Source: Vombatus ursinus (lineage: Eukaryota; Chordata; Mammalia; Diprotodontia; Vombatidae). From it: a stretch of 64,000 nt of DNA. Position 1 is the stretch's first letter, and each line of letters begins with the position of its first letter. The notes under the pieces were generated by a model. It was not told where the DNA came from and ran no database searches. It was given only the letters and a program-made list of their open reading frames with translations. Positions 44,439 through 55,779 of the stretch are shown piece by piece. The stretch spans positions 5,839,667 through 5,903,666 of the forward strand of contig NW_020946557.1 in NCBI RefSeq assembly GCF_900497805.2, in the 5' to 3' direction. Both the position numbers and the translations under genes were made by a program.

Positions 44439-44440
44439 AG
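44396..44440. repeat. (GA/CAGA)n tract, right of L1
   Basis: CAGAGAAAGAGAGAGACAG and similar. Together with the tract at 43036-43086, it brackets the L1 piece. Confidence 0.85.
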
Positions 44441-44605
44441 GAAGAGAAGAGATACAAAATAAACAGAAGGTATTTGTGAAAAGGAAGGCACTAGGAGTCA
44501 TACTTTGAACTAGCTGTCATCCACACTTGACACAGGAATGAAAGATTGTCCATGGGAAAGAAGGTTGTGTGTGTGAGGAACAACAAAAAGATAAGAAATA
44601 GAAAA
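44441..44605 (-). repeat. L2 LINE 3' end, antisense (right part)
   Basis: ATACAAAATAAACAGAAGG, GGAAGGCACTAGGAGTC, AGGTTGTGTGTGTGAGGAAC: L2 antisense text that continues the copy cut at 43035. Confidence 0.65.
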
Positions 44606-44723
44606 AAAAATCTTGTTTAGAAATAGTTTTGCTATATATATAGAAATTATCCTGAAAGAATTCCCCAAATATTTATTATTTACTATGTACAAGGTTCTAT
44701 ACTAGGTGCTACAGATTTTTTTT

Positions 44724-44775
44724 TAAACCAGGCCTATGATTTCATTGGTATATGGAACTCTCAGTGAGTTCCCTA
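44724..44775 (-). repeat. Marsupial SINE-like fragment
   Basis: CCTATGATTTCATTGGTATA and TGGAACTCTCAGTGAG, from the same family as 36775-37035. Confidence 0.45.
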
Positions 44776-44789
44776 TATTTCTCATTTTC

Positions 44790-45025
44790 TTTTTTTTTTC
44801 ATCTTTACCAGTCTAATGGGTGTGAGGTGAACTCTCAGACTTTTTTATAATTTGCATTTCTCTAATTTATAATGATTGGAGCATTTTTATATGGTTATGG
44901 ATAGCTTGGGTTTCTTCCTTTCAGAACTGTCTTTTCATATCCTTAGATGATTTATCAACTGGAAAATGACTCATTCTTATAAAATTTAAACCTATTCCCT
45001 ACATCTTGTAGAAATGAGATCTTTA
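44790..45025 (-). repeat. L1 LINE, inverted 5' segment
   Basis: Antisense L1 text: TCTTTACCAGTCTAATGGG, TTCAGAACTGTCTTTTCATATC, GAAATGAGATCTTTATCAG. It is followed at once by a sense L1 3' segment, the geometry of a twin-primed insertion. Confidence 0.65.
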
Positions 45026-45029
45026 TCAG

Positions 45030-45404
45030 AATAAGGAATAAGCTAAGGAATGACTGAATAAGTCATGGTATATGAATGTATATACCATATTATACTTCTG
45101 TAATAAATGAAGAAATAGATGATTTCAAAGAGACATGGAAAGACTCATATGAACTGATGCAGAGTAAAGTAAGCAGAATCAGAAGAATATATGCTATACC
45201 TCCAACATTATAAAAAGAACAGTTTTGAAGACTTTCATAAGCTTAGCAAGAATGAAATTAGAAGAACAAGAAGAATAATTTATACAATAAGAAAACAATG
45301 TACAAACATTTAAAAACTGTAAGAAGTATAATGCAGTGACCATCCAGAGGAATGATGATGAAACAAATTATCCCTCTTCTGACAGAGAGGTGATAGATTT
45401 AGGG
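45030..45404 (+). repeat. L1 LINE, sense 3' segment
   Basis: GGAATGACTGAATAAGTC, TATGAATGTATATACC, AGACATGGAAAGACTCATATG, TCCAGAGGAATGATGATG. This segment lies downstream of the inverted one in L1 order. It is cut by a hAT MITE at 45405. Confidence 0.7.
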
Positions 45405-45572
45405 CAGGAGTGGGAAACCTATAGACTCAAGGCCACAAGCGGCACTCTAGGTCCTCAAGTATGGCTCTTTGACTGAATCCAATTCCAGTGAAGCTTGGAT
45501 TCAGTCAAAGGGCCACACATGAGGACCTAGAGGGCCACATGTGGCCTCGAGGCTGCAGGTTTCCCACCCCTG
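45405..45572. mobile_element. Palindromic hAT MITE, copy 3, perfect 8-bp duplication
   Basis: CAGGAGTGGGAAACCTATAG ... TTTCCCACCCCTG with long inverted halves (GGCCACAAGCGGCAC / AGGGCCACACATG; CTTTGACTGAATCCAA / TTGGATTCAGTCAAAGG). Flanked by ATTTAGGG on both sides (45397-45404 and 45573-45580), an intact hAT duplication. It sits in the 3' end of a twin-primed L1. Confidence 0.93.
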
Positions 45573-46148
45573 ATTTAGGGTATCTCTCCCAGCACTAAGC
45601 AGTATAATCTGCACAATTAAGCATTTAACAAATGTCTGGGGTAGAATCGAGTTAATTTGTACAAATATATAGCATTGTTGGGGCCTTTGTTTTATTGGTA
45701 CATATACTCTTCTGTCACAGAATTAAAGAATGTTAAAATCAGAAGGAACTTTGGACTCCATAAAAACCAAACTATAAGAATCCTTTCAACACTATCCCCA
45801 GTTCTTATGTAATCCTGCAACCTTCCTTTCTAGACTCTGGGAAACAGAGTAACTGTTCTGGAACTTAAGTAACAGACACAGAAAATGTGTAACTTTGGGA
45901 ATGTTGTATTTAAATGAGAAATCTCTCCCATTGGATGCCTCTCCCTCAAAAGTTTACTTCTATTTGTATAATAAATTTCAGATGTTCATTAGAGAGCTTT
46001 GCAATAAATGCAATAAAGTCAAATCTTTCCTAATGTGATTTTGAAGTTTCTATAACTTTTTTTTCCCAAAGGAGTCACTGGAGACCTCTCACTAAATCTC
46101 CTTCCTCCTATTGTGTGCTTCATACGTTGCCTTCCACTATAGTATATT
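45573..46148. other. Unassigned; possible rest of the L1 3' UTR at its start
   Basis: Nothing certain recognised. Contains the right MITE duplication. Confidence 0.35.
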
Positions 46149-46149
46149 A

Positions 46150-46290
46150 TCAGAGAAAACCCATTGGAAGTTAGGAAATCTTGGTTCCAGGCTTATATCT
46201 GTCACAGAGTGTGTATTTACTTGAATAGCTTATAAAACAACTCTAGGCCTCCATCTCCTTGTCTGCAATAGAGTGCACATTAACTGTAAC
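46150..46290 (+). repeat. MIR SINE
   Basis: CATTGGAAGTTAGGAAATC, TATATCTGTCACAGAGTG, CTAGGCCTCCATCTCC. Diverged. Confidence 0.55.
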
Positions 46291-46299
46291 ACAAGAAAA

Positions 46300-47475
46300 T
46301 AAATTTATTGATTTACAACTTTTTGCCTCTTAAAAAAAAGTTTCATGTCAGTATATCTGCTTTTTGCAACAATCACTTCTTTTACATGATCTGGCATTGC
46401 TTTTATAGATTTTGATACACTTTCTCTAATTCTTCATCAAGAAAACTTATCTATCAATTTCATTGTTAAGCACGATTTTGACAAACTGTCCTTTTTATCA
46501 AGTCTACCCTTAATTATAATGCATGGCCTTTTTATTAATCTGTCCTTATTCACCCCTCCAGAAGAAGTAAAAACCCCAAAAAGTAAAGCCCTCAATACAT
46601 AACTGCATAGTCCAACAAAACAAATTCCCACATTTAGCCTGTAGCTTTTCGATTAAGTTTAAATCAAGTGAGTTTGCAGACAATTGAAACATGTTTAAGT
46701 CCATCTCTTGAACAAATTCATTAACTTTACAGGACATGTGACATATGCAAGTTTGGTTTACAAGAATCCCTCTCAATTTGGGAATTTTTTAAATTCTGAA
46801 GCCACTTTACTTATCATATCAATATATTTATTCTTCAATGGAAATAATTAAAAAAAAAATCCAGTAAAAAAATTACCAAAACACTTCTTCAAATGGATGT
46901 TTTTTAGGCTGATGAAGATATCCAGAATTTACAGGCTCTCTTGATGTCCTTTGGCACTGATTTTGGTATAGCCTTGAATAAAAAAGTAAAAATGACCTTC
47001 TTTCCAATTTGGAGCACTCCAGGCCTTGTATTGTTTTGTCTATGACAATTGTTTTTCTTTTCTTACATAGCAATGGTCTGAAGTTATTTTTCATCATCCT
47101 TCCTACTTAAAGAAGGCTGTGCTACATGGTGGAGGAGTCAATAACAATCTCTCAAACTTCCAAAACCCTCTGAAAGTCTTTTCTAGTTTTCTGAGAATTA
47201 ATTAGGCTACTTTGCAGCAATAGTTGCTTAATTCTTGGTATTACTTGTTTTTAAACTGCATTTTCTTTTTCACTTTGGTGTGATTCATCTTGTTTCATTG
47301 TGGGCTTCAATGATCTTTTAAATACTTGACTCCCCCACATCAATAGCTGTGGCAATACCTCTACCAGTCAATGAAGTATTCTCTTTAAGAATTACAACTT
47401 TTTTGTTTTTCCTTAGGGTCATACCCATTCTTCAAAACCACTAAATTGGAAACATAACCAAAGAGATCAAAGAAA
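46300..47475 (-). mobile_element. Tc1/mariner-superfamily transposon relic
   Basis: Reading the minus strand, three transposase blocks appear in order. (1) A helix-turn-helix-like stretch with GRGIATAIDVGESS, about 47315-47400. (2) A middle part around 46880-47090. (3) A catalytic-end block ANSLDLNLIEKL at 46621-46680, cf. the family SPDLNPIENLW, with the Asp and the final Glu position visible. A C-terminal block with MPDHVKEVIVAKS follows near 46345-46412. Frames change and stops intervene, so it is inactive. Likely a Tc1/Tc2-like (Kanga-type) DNA element; subfamily is inference. Terminal repeats not located. Confidence 0.7.
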
Positions 47476-48828
47476 TGTGTATATGGTATGAAATCCAGTA
47501 GTTGGCTGAAGAGGATTATTCAAAGGTAGAGAAACTACATCAATCTGATTTTATCTGGGCAAGATCAGATATTCAGAGTTAGTCTAGTGTCAGTTTAAGC
47601 ACATGAGCATTACTCCTGCTGTCACAAAATGAAACTGTATCAGAATTATTGCTTGTTCCAAATATACTGCATATCACTGTGGGAAATGAATGTTGAACCT
47701 GATTTCCAAGGTTCTTGTCAATTCTAAAACTCATCTTCAGTGCTTAAGCTCAATTTTCTATCTCACTTTTGTTTCAGAGACTCCCTCCTGTCACAAAGAC
47801 CCATGTATATAGTGCTTTGGAAATTCTCATTTCCTTGGCTCATTGCTCCATCCATTGAGAACATTAGTCTCTTGCATGCCTTCAAAGAAAGCCACTAACT
47901 CACTTTCCAACAAGTCTCTTCTCCTGCATCAAAATAGCACACCACCTACTTACCTCAGCACCTCCCAACGAATTTGGGGAATCAGGGTATCACATTTCTG
48001 CCCATATTTGTCTTTCTGTCCCCCATTGCCTGCTGATACAACTGATAAGAACTGTTCAAATTGCCCCAGACTGCTTAGAGAAAGACTACTAAAATGAATG
48101 GTGGAGATTTAGAGTTGGTGTACCCTATCATGGGTACTTGCGCTGAGGGTGAAGATTTATAGTCCTTGAACATATATTTAGTGAAGTACTATTAACATCA
48201 AAGCCATGGGCAATACAATGGCTTCACAGCTCTCAGCCTGGGCATTTAAATTGCAAATCCTTATAAATAAAATCCCAAACCCATTCTTTTGATAGACATA
48301 CAGTGTCCAATTCTCCTATTACACACACACAAAGGAAGTGTCAACCTTTAATAGGCCTAATTCCTATATAAATCATCCCTTTTTACCCTTTGACATGTTA
48401 GAACAACCAGACATTTCACCTTCATCCTACCAGTCTGAACAACCAACTTAGTCCTTTCTGTAAGTTCCCAGTCATTCTCCAAACTACCTACCTCCTCTTA
48501 TCCCATCTGGCCTTACTGCTAAAACTAAGGTAGGAAAAATCTACACAGGGCAGCTATGCCTTCTTGCATGCATTTAAGGAATCAGCATTGCCTTAGAAGG
48601 AAAGGCCTCAAGTATGCCTTTCTTTTGCTCGCTGAAGCCTATGGAAACAGCTGCAGACAGACCCCTCAAATTCCCACACTATCACCTACTTTCCCCCAGC
48701 TTTCAGTGGGCATCTTACCTGTCTGTCTGCTTAGATAATAATCTCTGTGGGCAGAACCCATGCCTTAATTCTAAATTCCCTACAGCCTTCAATGCATGGC
48801 CTAGTCTCATTAAATGTTAAATCACAAG
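47476..48828. other. Mostly unassigned; a weak L2-like tail near 48720-48820
   Basis: GCTTAGATAATAATCTCTG followed by TGGGCAGAACCC is weakly L2-like. ORFs at 47843-48097, 48556-48738 and 48614-48820 have no recognisable domain. Confidence 0.35.
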
Positions 48829-50263
48829 ATAGCTGCAGAAACTAAGTCTCGAAAGTTGTAGCCCTAAATTGTTCCAGAGAGTATGCTTAGGAAAGGTCAT
48901 AGGAAAAGGGAAAAGTGGAAGTAGAGGGGGGAAAATAAATGAATTACATCTTTCTCCTGGATAATTAAGACCTTCCTCACTAAAGCCTTAATGTATTGTT
49001 GGCAACCCTGGATTCCCAAAGGTTAACCAGCAAAGGGTAATCTCTCACAGTGCCTATGAATAGGAAAGGCATTATGCTTGTGTCTAGTGATAAGCTGTGT
49101 GTGTTGTCCAAGACACAGTCCAGTCAAGTTCAGAAATACTTATCACCAGTAGGTTTGTTGCCAGAAGACAGTTTTTGTTGATTTCTCTGTTTCTGCAACA
49201 GGAGATTGTTCTACAACCTATTAAAGCCATAATCTGCATTGGTGGGCGGAAGACCTAAGTTGATGAAATCACAGATCCTTAAAGGTTTGAAGTTGGATAA
49301 TGAGATCATTTTTCCTTGTCACCTTAATAAAACCTGCCACATACTTTCTTCACTGACTTTTCTTCCCTTACCCTCTCCTCCTCTCATGCCATCCTCCTCC
49401 ATCAGTGGAAATGAAGGTTAATATTAAGCATTGCATTAACGGCTGTCAAATCAATCACAGTTTCCTCTGAGTTATGTTACACAGAAGCAACACACTTTAT
49501 CAGAAATCAAAGTAGGGCCTATGCCAAAAGTGGATGAGATAATGTAAAATCACTTACATGGGCACTCTGGAGATAGAACCCCAGTTAATATTTAATACAG
49601 TCATTAACCTGTGAGAAGAAAGAAAAGGGTAATGGATGGTCTATTCTCTCTGCCTACAGGAAAGGCTCCTGAAGTAAGTTGTCCCTTCTGGGCAAGCCTT
49701 GCACGTGCTGAAAATCAGGAAAGTGGGTCACAGATGAAGGGAGTTAGAGCAGTCTCAAAAGTCCCAGATGTGTTATTCAGGGAGGGCAGACAGGCTTTGG
49801 GGTCAAACTGAGAGTCTCACCCATTCTGCATCCAGACATTCAGCCACATCTAAGCAACTGCTCAATTAGCTTGTTACAGCAACAGACAAACTGTGGAAGG
49901 AGAAAAACCAATATATCTGACCAAGTTACAGCAAATAATCAATTATTGACAAAAATGGCCTACAAGAAACACCATTTGATCAGGGGCCTGAGGGAATTTT
50001 TCCTTTTTATTTAGATAGGTGGTATGATTCTGTCTGCCAGTATGAGTACCTAACAGTTACCCTTGAGGGAGGCAAGAGAGAGGAAAAGTGAAAACTGAAT
50101 TAATACATGGTGTGGGGTTGGGGGGGGAGGGGCTATAGAGGTGGCCAAAGACCATTTGAAATTGGAGCAGTATATGCACATTACATGATACTATGATGTA
50201 TTTCAGAATATTTAAATATGAGAAGAATCTGTGATCTCATCCATGTAGAATTAACTCATAGGG
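48829..50263. other. Repeat-poor sequence
   Basis: About 1.4 kb with no repeat I recognise and no coding signal. It contains a G-run (GGGGTTGGGGGGGGAGGGG at 50114-50132) and a site like AATAATCAATTATTGAC at about 49934. Confidence 0.4.
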
Positions 50264-50264
50264 T

Positions 50265-50415
50265 GATAACTCTGATAATACAAATCACTGCCTAAATCTT
50301 AGCTAAATTCTAGGGAATTGTTTGAGGTATATTGAGGTTAAATAATTTGCCTATGATCACATGGCTAATGTGCCAGGGACATGGTTAGAACCCACAGTTC
50401 TATCAGTCAGCCTCA
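50265..50415 (-). repeat. MIR SINE fragment, antisense
   Basis: TTGAGGTTAAATAATTTGCC, ATGATCACATGGCTAATG, GTTAGAACCCACAGTTC. Confidence 0.6.
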
Positions 50416-52485
50416 GATCATCCTACATTTATACAACATCAAGTCTAATACTTTCTGTTGGCATCTCCTTGACACAATTATGGACACCTTAAATAAGTAA
50501 TCCATTGCAACTACTTATGAGAGCTGCAATATAATTGTCACCTAATGAAATGGCAGACCCCTTAAAATGACAGTCAGTTTTTCTTCTTATTGAATTTCAT
50601 TTTTACCGTTAGGTATAGTGTTTATAGACTGAATTACAAGAGTTCTTATGGGATTTAGCACCACCAAGTAGGTTAATTATAATATGATCTGTTAATGATT
50701 ATATAGAATTATATAGAATACCTCTATCCCTGAATCTCAATTTCTTTTTGCTGTTTATTTCAACACTAACACCAGTCTTCTTCCCCCTAAAGACTTTTTA
50801 AATTATCAAGAAACTAAGTGATTTCTGGCCCAGGGTAGATGTTACAGGTTGACTATATTACAGACGTCAGCAGCTTTCAAGACACACGAAAAACAGAACT
50901 CTGTAAGGAAGAAATGAAGGCCACTTGGACTAATGTATTATTGGGCAGCACACTTCTCCTATTAGAAAACTTCTTGTAACAGGGAATTCTTTTTTATCCT
51001 GTTTTCAAATATTACTTGCTCAAATAACTCTCTGCTTTAGAAATATCTGAGTGATTGAATGTCTAGGATAAATCAAAGGGGAGCCAGTGGCTGTTAACTC
51101 TGGGTCGGATTCATCAAATTCCCTACATTTTTTTCTTTGTCAATTTAGTTTTTTATTGATTCAATAGCTGGATCAAGAATTAACTTTAATTAATGTGGGA
51201 TAATTACATTAAAAAAAATAAGATCCTGATTTCTCCAGGCCAGTGGATGGAACAGGAGTTGTAATACAAATTTAAGCCTTTTTTTTTCTGATGATCAAGA
51301 GAAAACAACAAACTGAGAAGCCATAATAACTATCATTCCCCCAGATCAGTCAATTATATCTCTGGGCTCCTGGGATCCTAACCCAGACAATGCTGCTATG
51401 CAGATAAAAGACTCAAATAGACATTCTCCCAGAGTTCACCAATAACTTGGCTTTCCAGAATTGTGATTTTGGAGAATGGAGAAGCCAGAAGAAGATAGCG
51501 CTTTCTCTATCTTGTGCCAAGCAGGTGGATAGAATCTAGTAGTAGCCACAATTTGCAGGTGCCTCCTCCCTTGCCGCCTCCTCCTGAACAGTTGGTAGAT
51601 TATTGCTAGACAGAATGAAAGAAGTGTGAGGTACTCAAGAAATTACCAGAAGCTGAGAATGACAGTTGCTGAGATAATGCAAGCACTTCATTGAAACATC
51701 TCTCTGTCTTCTGTCTCTGTTCCATATGAAGGAGCAACTCCCCCTTAAACACCTTCTAACTTCTCATGAGCAGAGCAGAATTAAATTGGGGAGAAGTAGC
51801 TTTTGCCTTTGTAACAAGAAGGATGAGCCATGGACATCTTCCTATCCAACAATGCCCTATTCCCAACAAAATTGTTCATTGTACTTTAATTACTATCACT
51901 TTTATTCCCCTTTATATAATACAAAATCTGAAAGCAACTAAATCTTTGCCTGGTATAATTAATGCTGGAGTGGGTAAACATTAGAAGAGAGGTTTGGATA
52001 TCTGTAGAGAGTTGAGCAACACATCCCCCATTTTAGGGTAGCAGATGCATGTAGGTAGGAAAATCAGACACTCAGTCTCATCTGTAATGGAATCATATTG
52101 AAATCATACCCCTAGGCTAATGCAAGTTTTTTTTATAACTGGGAGAACCTATAAGCAGAAAAAGAATAAAATATGCAAATATAACCATAGACCTAGTATT
52201 GACAAAGACTTGGGGAAAAACCAACAACAGTGGATAAAAGAGTGATTAGCTGCCCATGGGGATGCTTATTACTCATCACACATTGCACATGGGCACCTAG
52301 TCTGGTACCTGCAGGAGCCAAGAACTGGGATTCCTTGGTAGGAGGGAGTGCACAGGCCTCTGGGCTATAGCAATCTGTTCTATGACACATGGGAAATACA
52401 CAATACCTTGGACCATGTATTTCTTTACAAATGGGCACCATCTCCCTGTTAAAATGTTGCACAATCAATCAACATCTATTAATAA
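50416..52485. other. Repeat-poor sequence
   Basis: About 2 kb without recognised repeats. AT-rich parts at 50580-50760 and 51140-51230 contain TTTAATTAATG and ATAATTACATTA words of homeodomain type. ORFs 51726-51941 and 51766-51984 have no domain. Confidence 0.4.
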
Positions 52486-52489
52486 ATCA

Positions 52490-52690
52490 TCTGGCTCTCT
52501 CACTTCTCAAATTGTTAGCTACCATCTTGCCAATTATATCTCTGAAATGTCTTTCCCACTCACCCACTACCCTCTCGCACTGCTACCTTCCTCTTACAGG
52601 TACTCATTACTATCCACCTAGATGGCAACAATAACCTCCTCATAGATCTTCCTATGTCTACTGTCTCCCTTCCCCAACTCTGTCTTCATG
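52490..52690 (+). repeat. L2 LINE fragment, sense
   Basis: TACCATCTTGCCAATTATATC, CCACTCACCCACTACCC, AACAATAACCTCCTCATAG. Diverged. A MIR lies directly after. Confidence 0.5.
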
Positions 52691-52697
52691 GAGCAAC

Positions 52698-52870
52698 AGA
52701 GGAGAAATGGCACAGTCAAAAGACCACCAGATGTGGATTCAGGGAATCTTGGTTTGAATCTGTGCACTATTACCACCTAGAAGTGCCTTCCTCTTTGGGC
52801 CTGAATTCTTCCCATTTTTTTTTTAAATTAGACAGGTGAATTAGATGACTCCTGAGGTCATTTTTTTATT
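52698..52870 (+). repeat. MIR SINE
   Basis: GAGAAATGGCACAGTCAAAA, GATTCAGGGAATCTTGG, TCTTTGGGCCTGAATTC, GATGACTCCTGAGGTC. Confidence 0.65.
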
Positions 52871-52874
52871 CACA

Positions 52875-53098
52875 CCTTTATATTTCTCTTTAAGGTTTGA
52901 GAAATATTTTAGTCTATCATTTCATTTGATCCACACAAAATCTATTTAGGGTAGATGCAGATGTTATTTACAGAAGATAAAACTGCGGCTAAAAACTACC
53001 TTTCTTTTGTGCATTCAGCTATTGAGCGTATGAGGCAATAGTTGAAATCTTTCTGAGTTCAGGTCCAATACTCTACCCACTCAATACCACTACCTCTC
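52875..53098 (-). repeat. MIR SINE, antisense
   Basis: TTGATCCACACAAAATC, AGAAGATAAAACTGCGGC, GTTCAGGTCCAATACTC, TACCCACTCAATACCAC. A head-to-head MIR pair with the copy just before it. Confidence 0.65.
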
Positions 53099-54043
53099 AG
53101 TTTGAATAACAGGTGAAGGAAATGAGTTTTTTGTCTTGTTTTTGCAAGAAGACTTACAGCAGATGTATTATCTGTCTTTAAGTATTATTACAGCTATACT
53201 CCTGGCCTGCCTAACTTGGAACCTGGGATGCTACAGGTGTAACAGTGGAAAACAAAAGTAGGTATTTCCTCTTCTTCAGGAATATTTCCTTCTCTTCTCC
53301 TATCATTTAAGGGCCAACTGAAAGAGGGAGTAAGTGACTGCAATTCTACAACATGAACTTGGAGGAGCATGCATACCTGTATATGTGGTTTTAAGGGGTT
53401 GGAGGTAATTGACTTAGCATAGCATAGCAAGTCAAGTAGTGAGCATACATTTTGGGTATTTGTTGGTTTTAGAGGAATGAGAGGTGCATACCAGTCAAAG
53501 CAGTTGACTATGGACCTTGGGTCCATAACAATGTGTTTAGAAAATGGCCAGAAATGTCAAAGTGAGAACAAGTGGAGAAGCAAGGAACCTTAGGTTCAGT
53601 GGACTTGCCTCAGTGCTCCTTGCCATACATTATTATCAAATATACTTTGATTATTATCAAAGGGTGGATAAAGGGGTAATGTTTGTGTTTTGGTTGCTAG
53701 TGCCCCTATCCCTGACCCCCTGTACTATGTTACAACTTTTAACAGTACATACTGAGCTACAGTAATCCAGCAGAACTTATCTGAATGGTGGGCACCTGAG
53801 CTCACCTCTGAGTTTCTGTTTCAGCGGGAAATTGACAAGGGAAGACAAGCCAACATATACATCATGACTCCCATTTTTTTGAGGTAGCAAATCCTTTGGT
53901 ATGCCTCATTGGTATCCCCTACTAACCTTGTACTATATAATAGTCTTCTCTGTTCCTGGGTTCCCCATAAGCCAGTCTTTCCTGAGGAAGAGAGTAGACT
54001 TTTCTACTCATCTTCTTCCTCATAATGGCTCAGAATCCCTACT
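53099..54043. other. Unrecognised sequence
   Basis: About 0.95 kb. ORFs 53194-53526 (minus) and 53544-53765 (plus) have no recognisable domain. Confidence 0.4.
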
Positions 54044-54044
54044 A

Positions 54045-54270
54045 CAGGGGTTCTTAGTCTTTTGGTGTCATGGACCCCTTTGGATTCCTGGAACTTATGG
54101 ACCCTTTCTCATAATAATGTTTTTTAAAAAAAAATAAAATATATGATATTACAAAGGAAACCAAAGGTTGGTGACAATAAATGTCATTTCCCCCCATCCA
54201 AGTTCACAGACCACACCTATTCCCAAAATCTATCCATGAACCTTTGTGAACTACAGCTTAAGAATCCTTG
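54045..54270. mobile_element. hAT-type MITE (second family)
   Basis: CAGGGGTTCTTAGTCTTTTG at the left, GCTTAAGAATCCTTG at the right; interior TGTCATGGACCCCTTTGG and GGAACTTATGGACCC. It is related to the MITE at 1221. Flanking octamers do not match. A MIR follows directly. Confidence 0.75.
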
Positions 54271-54271
54271 G

Positions 54272-54442
54272 ATAGAGTGCTGGACTTGGAGTTAGGAAGA
54301 CCTGGATTCCTCTGATTCTAATACTTAATAACTTTATGATCTTGAATAAGTCAGTTAACCTCTCTGAGACTCAGTTTCCTCATCCATAAAACGAGGATAT
54401 AGGACTAGGTGGCCTCTAGCATCTTTTCCAGCTCTAAAAATC
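54272..54442 (+). repeat. MIR-type SINE
   Basis: GATAGAGTGCTGGACTTGG, AGTTAGGAAGACCTGGATT, AACCTCTCTGAGACTCAG, GGCCTCTAGCATC. Good match to a marsupial MIR. Confidence 0.8.
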
Positions 54443-55325
54443 TATAACATGGATTTTCTTAAAGGTTTTATAACTGTACACTAAAGAGAAACATAAAAGG
54501 ATAGGTGTAGGGTCATCAATATAAAATCACAAATGGAAAGTTTATAGGTTTCCACAAATTTTAATGGCCAGTATTATTCCAACCTGTAAAAGTATGAGAA
54601 CTCTGGCTTTAATCTTTGTGCTCCCTTTATCTGTCTGAACTCCTTCCCAGTCTCATCTTCACATTTAGTTGCCCCATTTCTCTCTACGCTGAATGCAAGA
54701 TCAAGCAATGGCTATTAAGCTGAGACAGATGGGTTTAGGAAGGCTATTAACAACCCACCCAGAATCTACTTCTAATTAGAGGAGGAGTAGCCCCAAGTCT
54801 AGCCCCAAGCAGCAACTCTTTTCACTATCCCTTGCCTATCTCATCTCCCACCACACACAATCAGAGGCCTTCCACGGAAATGGCTGCCTGAATGTGAATT
54901 TTACATCAGCTCATTCAAATGCCTCTTAATTGCAGCCTCCTACCCAACGTAACATGAACAGGACATGTTCATATCCCAGACTAGATAAGGATATTGAACT
55001 AATGGATGAGCTATTTTACTGAATCGATCATAGTTTCTCAGTTAAGATTTTCACAGAGTTTTCAGGCATTAGTGATAGTGGCTTGATTTGATTCTGTCTA
55101 ACTTGTGACCATTGAAGAGGTTGCCCCCTGGTGTAGCATGGGTGCCACCTCTATCATGGAGGATAGTTAAAAAGTTATTATAGATCATAAAAGACTTCAA
55201 AGACCACCTAGTCCAGGAGTGAGCAGGAGCCAGCTTGAACTAGCTCACAAGAGTCAATTCTTAACTTTTCAGTGTGAGCATTTACACCTCAGAAATTAGC
55301 AAATGTTGTAACTGTCTACAATTAA
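54443..55325. other. Mostly unrecognised sequence
   Basis: A possible repeat at 55200-55300 (GAGTGAGCAGGAGCCAGC, TCACAAGAGTCAATTC). Otherwise nothing recognised. Confidence 0.35.
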
Positions 55326-55332
55326 GAAAATG

Positions 55333-55571
55333 AGACAGCTAGGCGGCTTAGTAGATAGGCCTTCAGGTCTAGAGTCAGGAGTATCTGAGTTCAAATCTGG
55401 CCTCAGACACCAGCTGTGTGACCCTGGGCAAGTCATTTAATCCTATTTACCTAAGTTTCCTCATCTATAAAATGAGAAGGAAATGGTAAACCACTCCAAT
55501 TTCTCTACCAAGAAGCTCCAAAATAAGGTTGCAAAAAGTTGAACACAACTAACTGACAAAAAAAAGTGATG
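55333..55571 (+). repeat. MAR1 CORE-SINE
   Basis: GACAGCTAGGCGGCTTAG, TCAAATCTGGCCTCAGACAC, TGTGTGACCCTGGGCAAG, AGAAGGAAATGGTAAACC. Flanks AAGAAAATG at 55324-55332 and 55572-55580 are identical 9-mers. Confidence 0.9.
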
Positions 55572-55659
55572 AAGAAAATGTTACTAATTCAGATTAAACT
55601 TAAATGCATGTTGTGTATACTTTTTTTCAGAAAGTCAGTTGCCAAATATCTACCAGCAA

Positions 55660-55762
55660 ATCTCCAGTCCTATTTAACCTCCTCATTTTTACAAATGAGA
55701 AGCCAAGACTCAAAGAGTTGAAATGACATTCCCAAGGGCATACAGGTGGCACAGAGAGGCAA
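55660..55762 (-). repeat. THER1/MIR-type fragment, antisense
   Basis: AACCTCCTCATTTTTACAAA, ATGAGAAGCCAAGACTC, TGACATTCCCAAGGGC. Confidence 0.55.
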
Positions 55763-55779
55763 ACTTCTTGCCACTGTAC

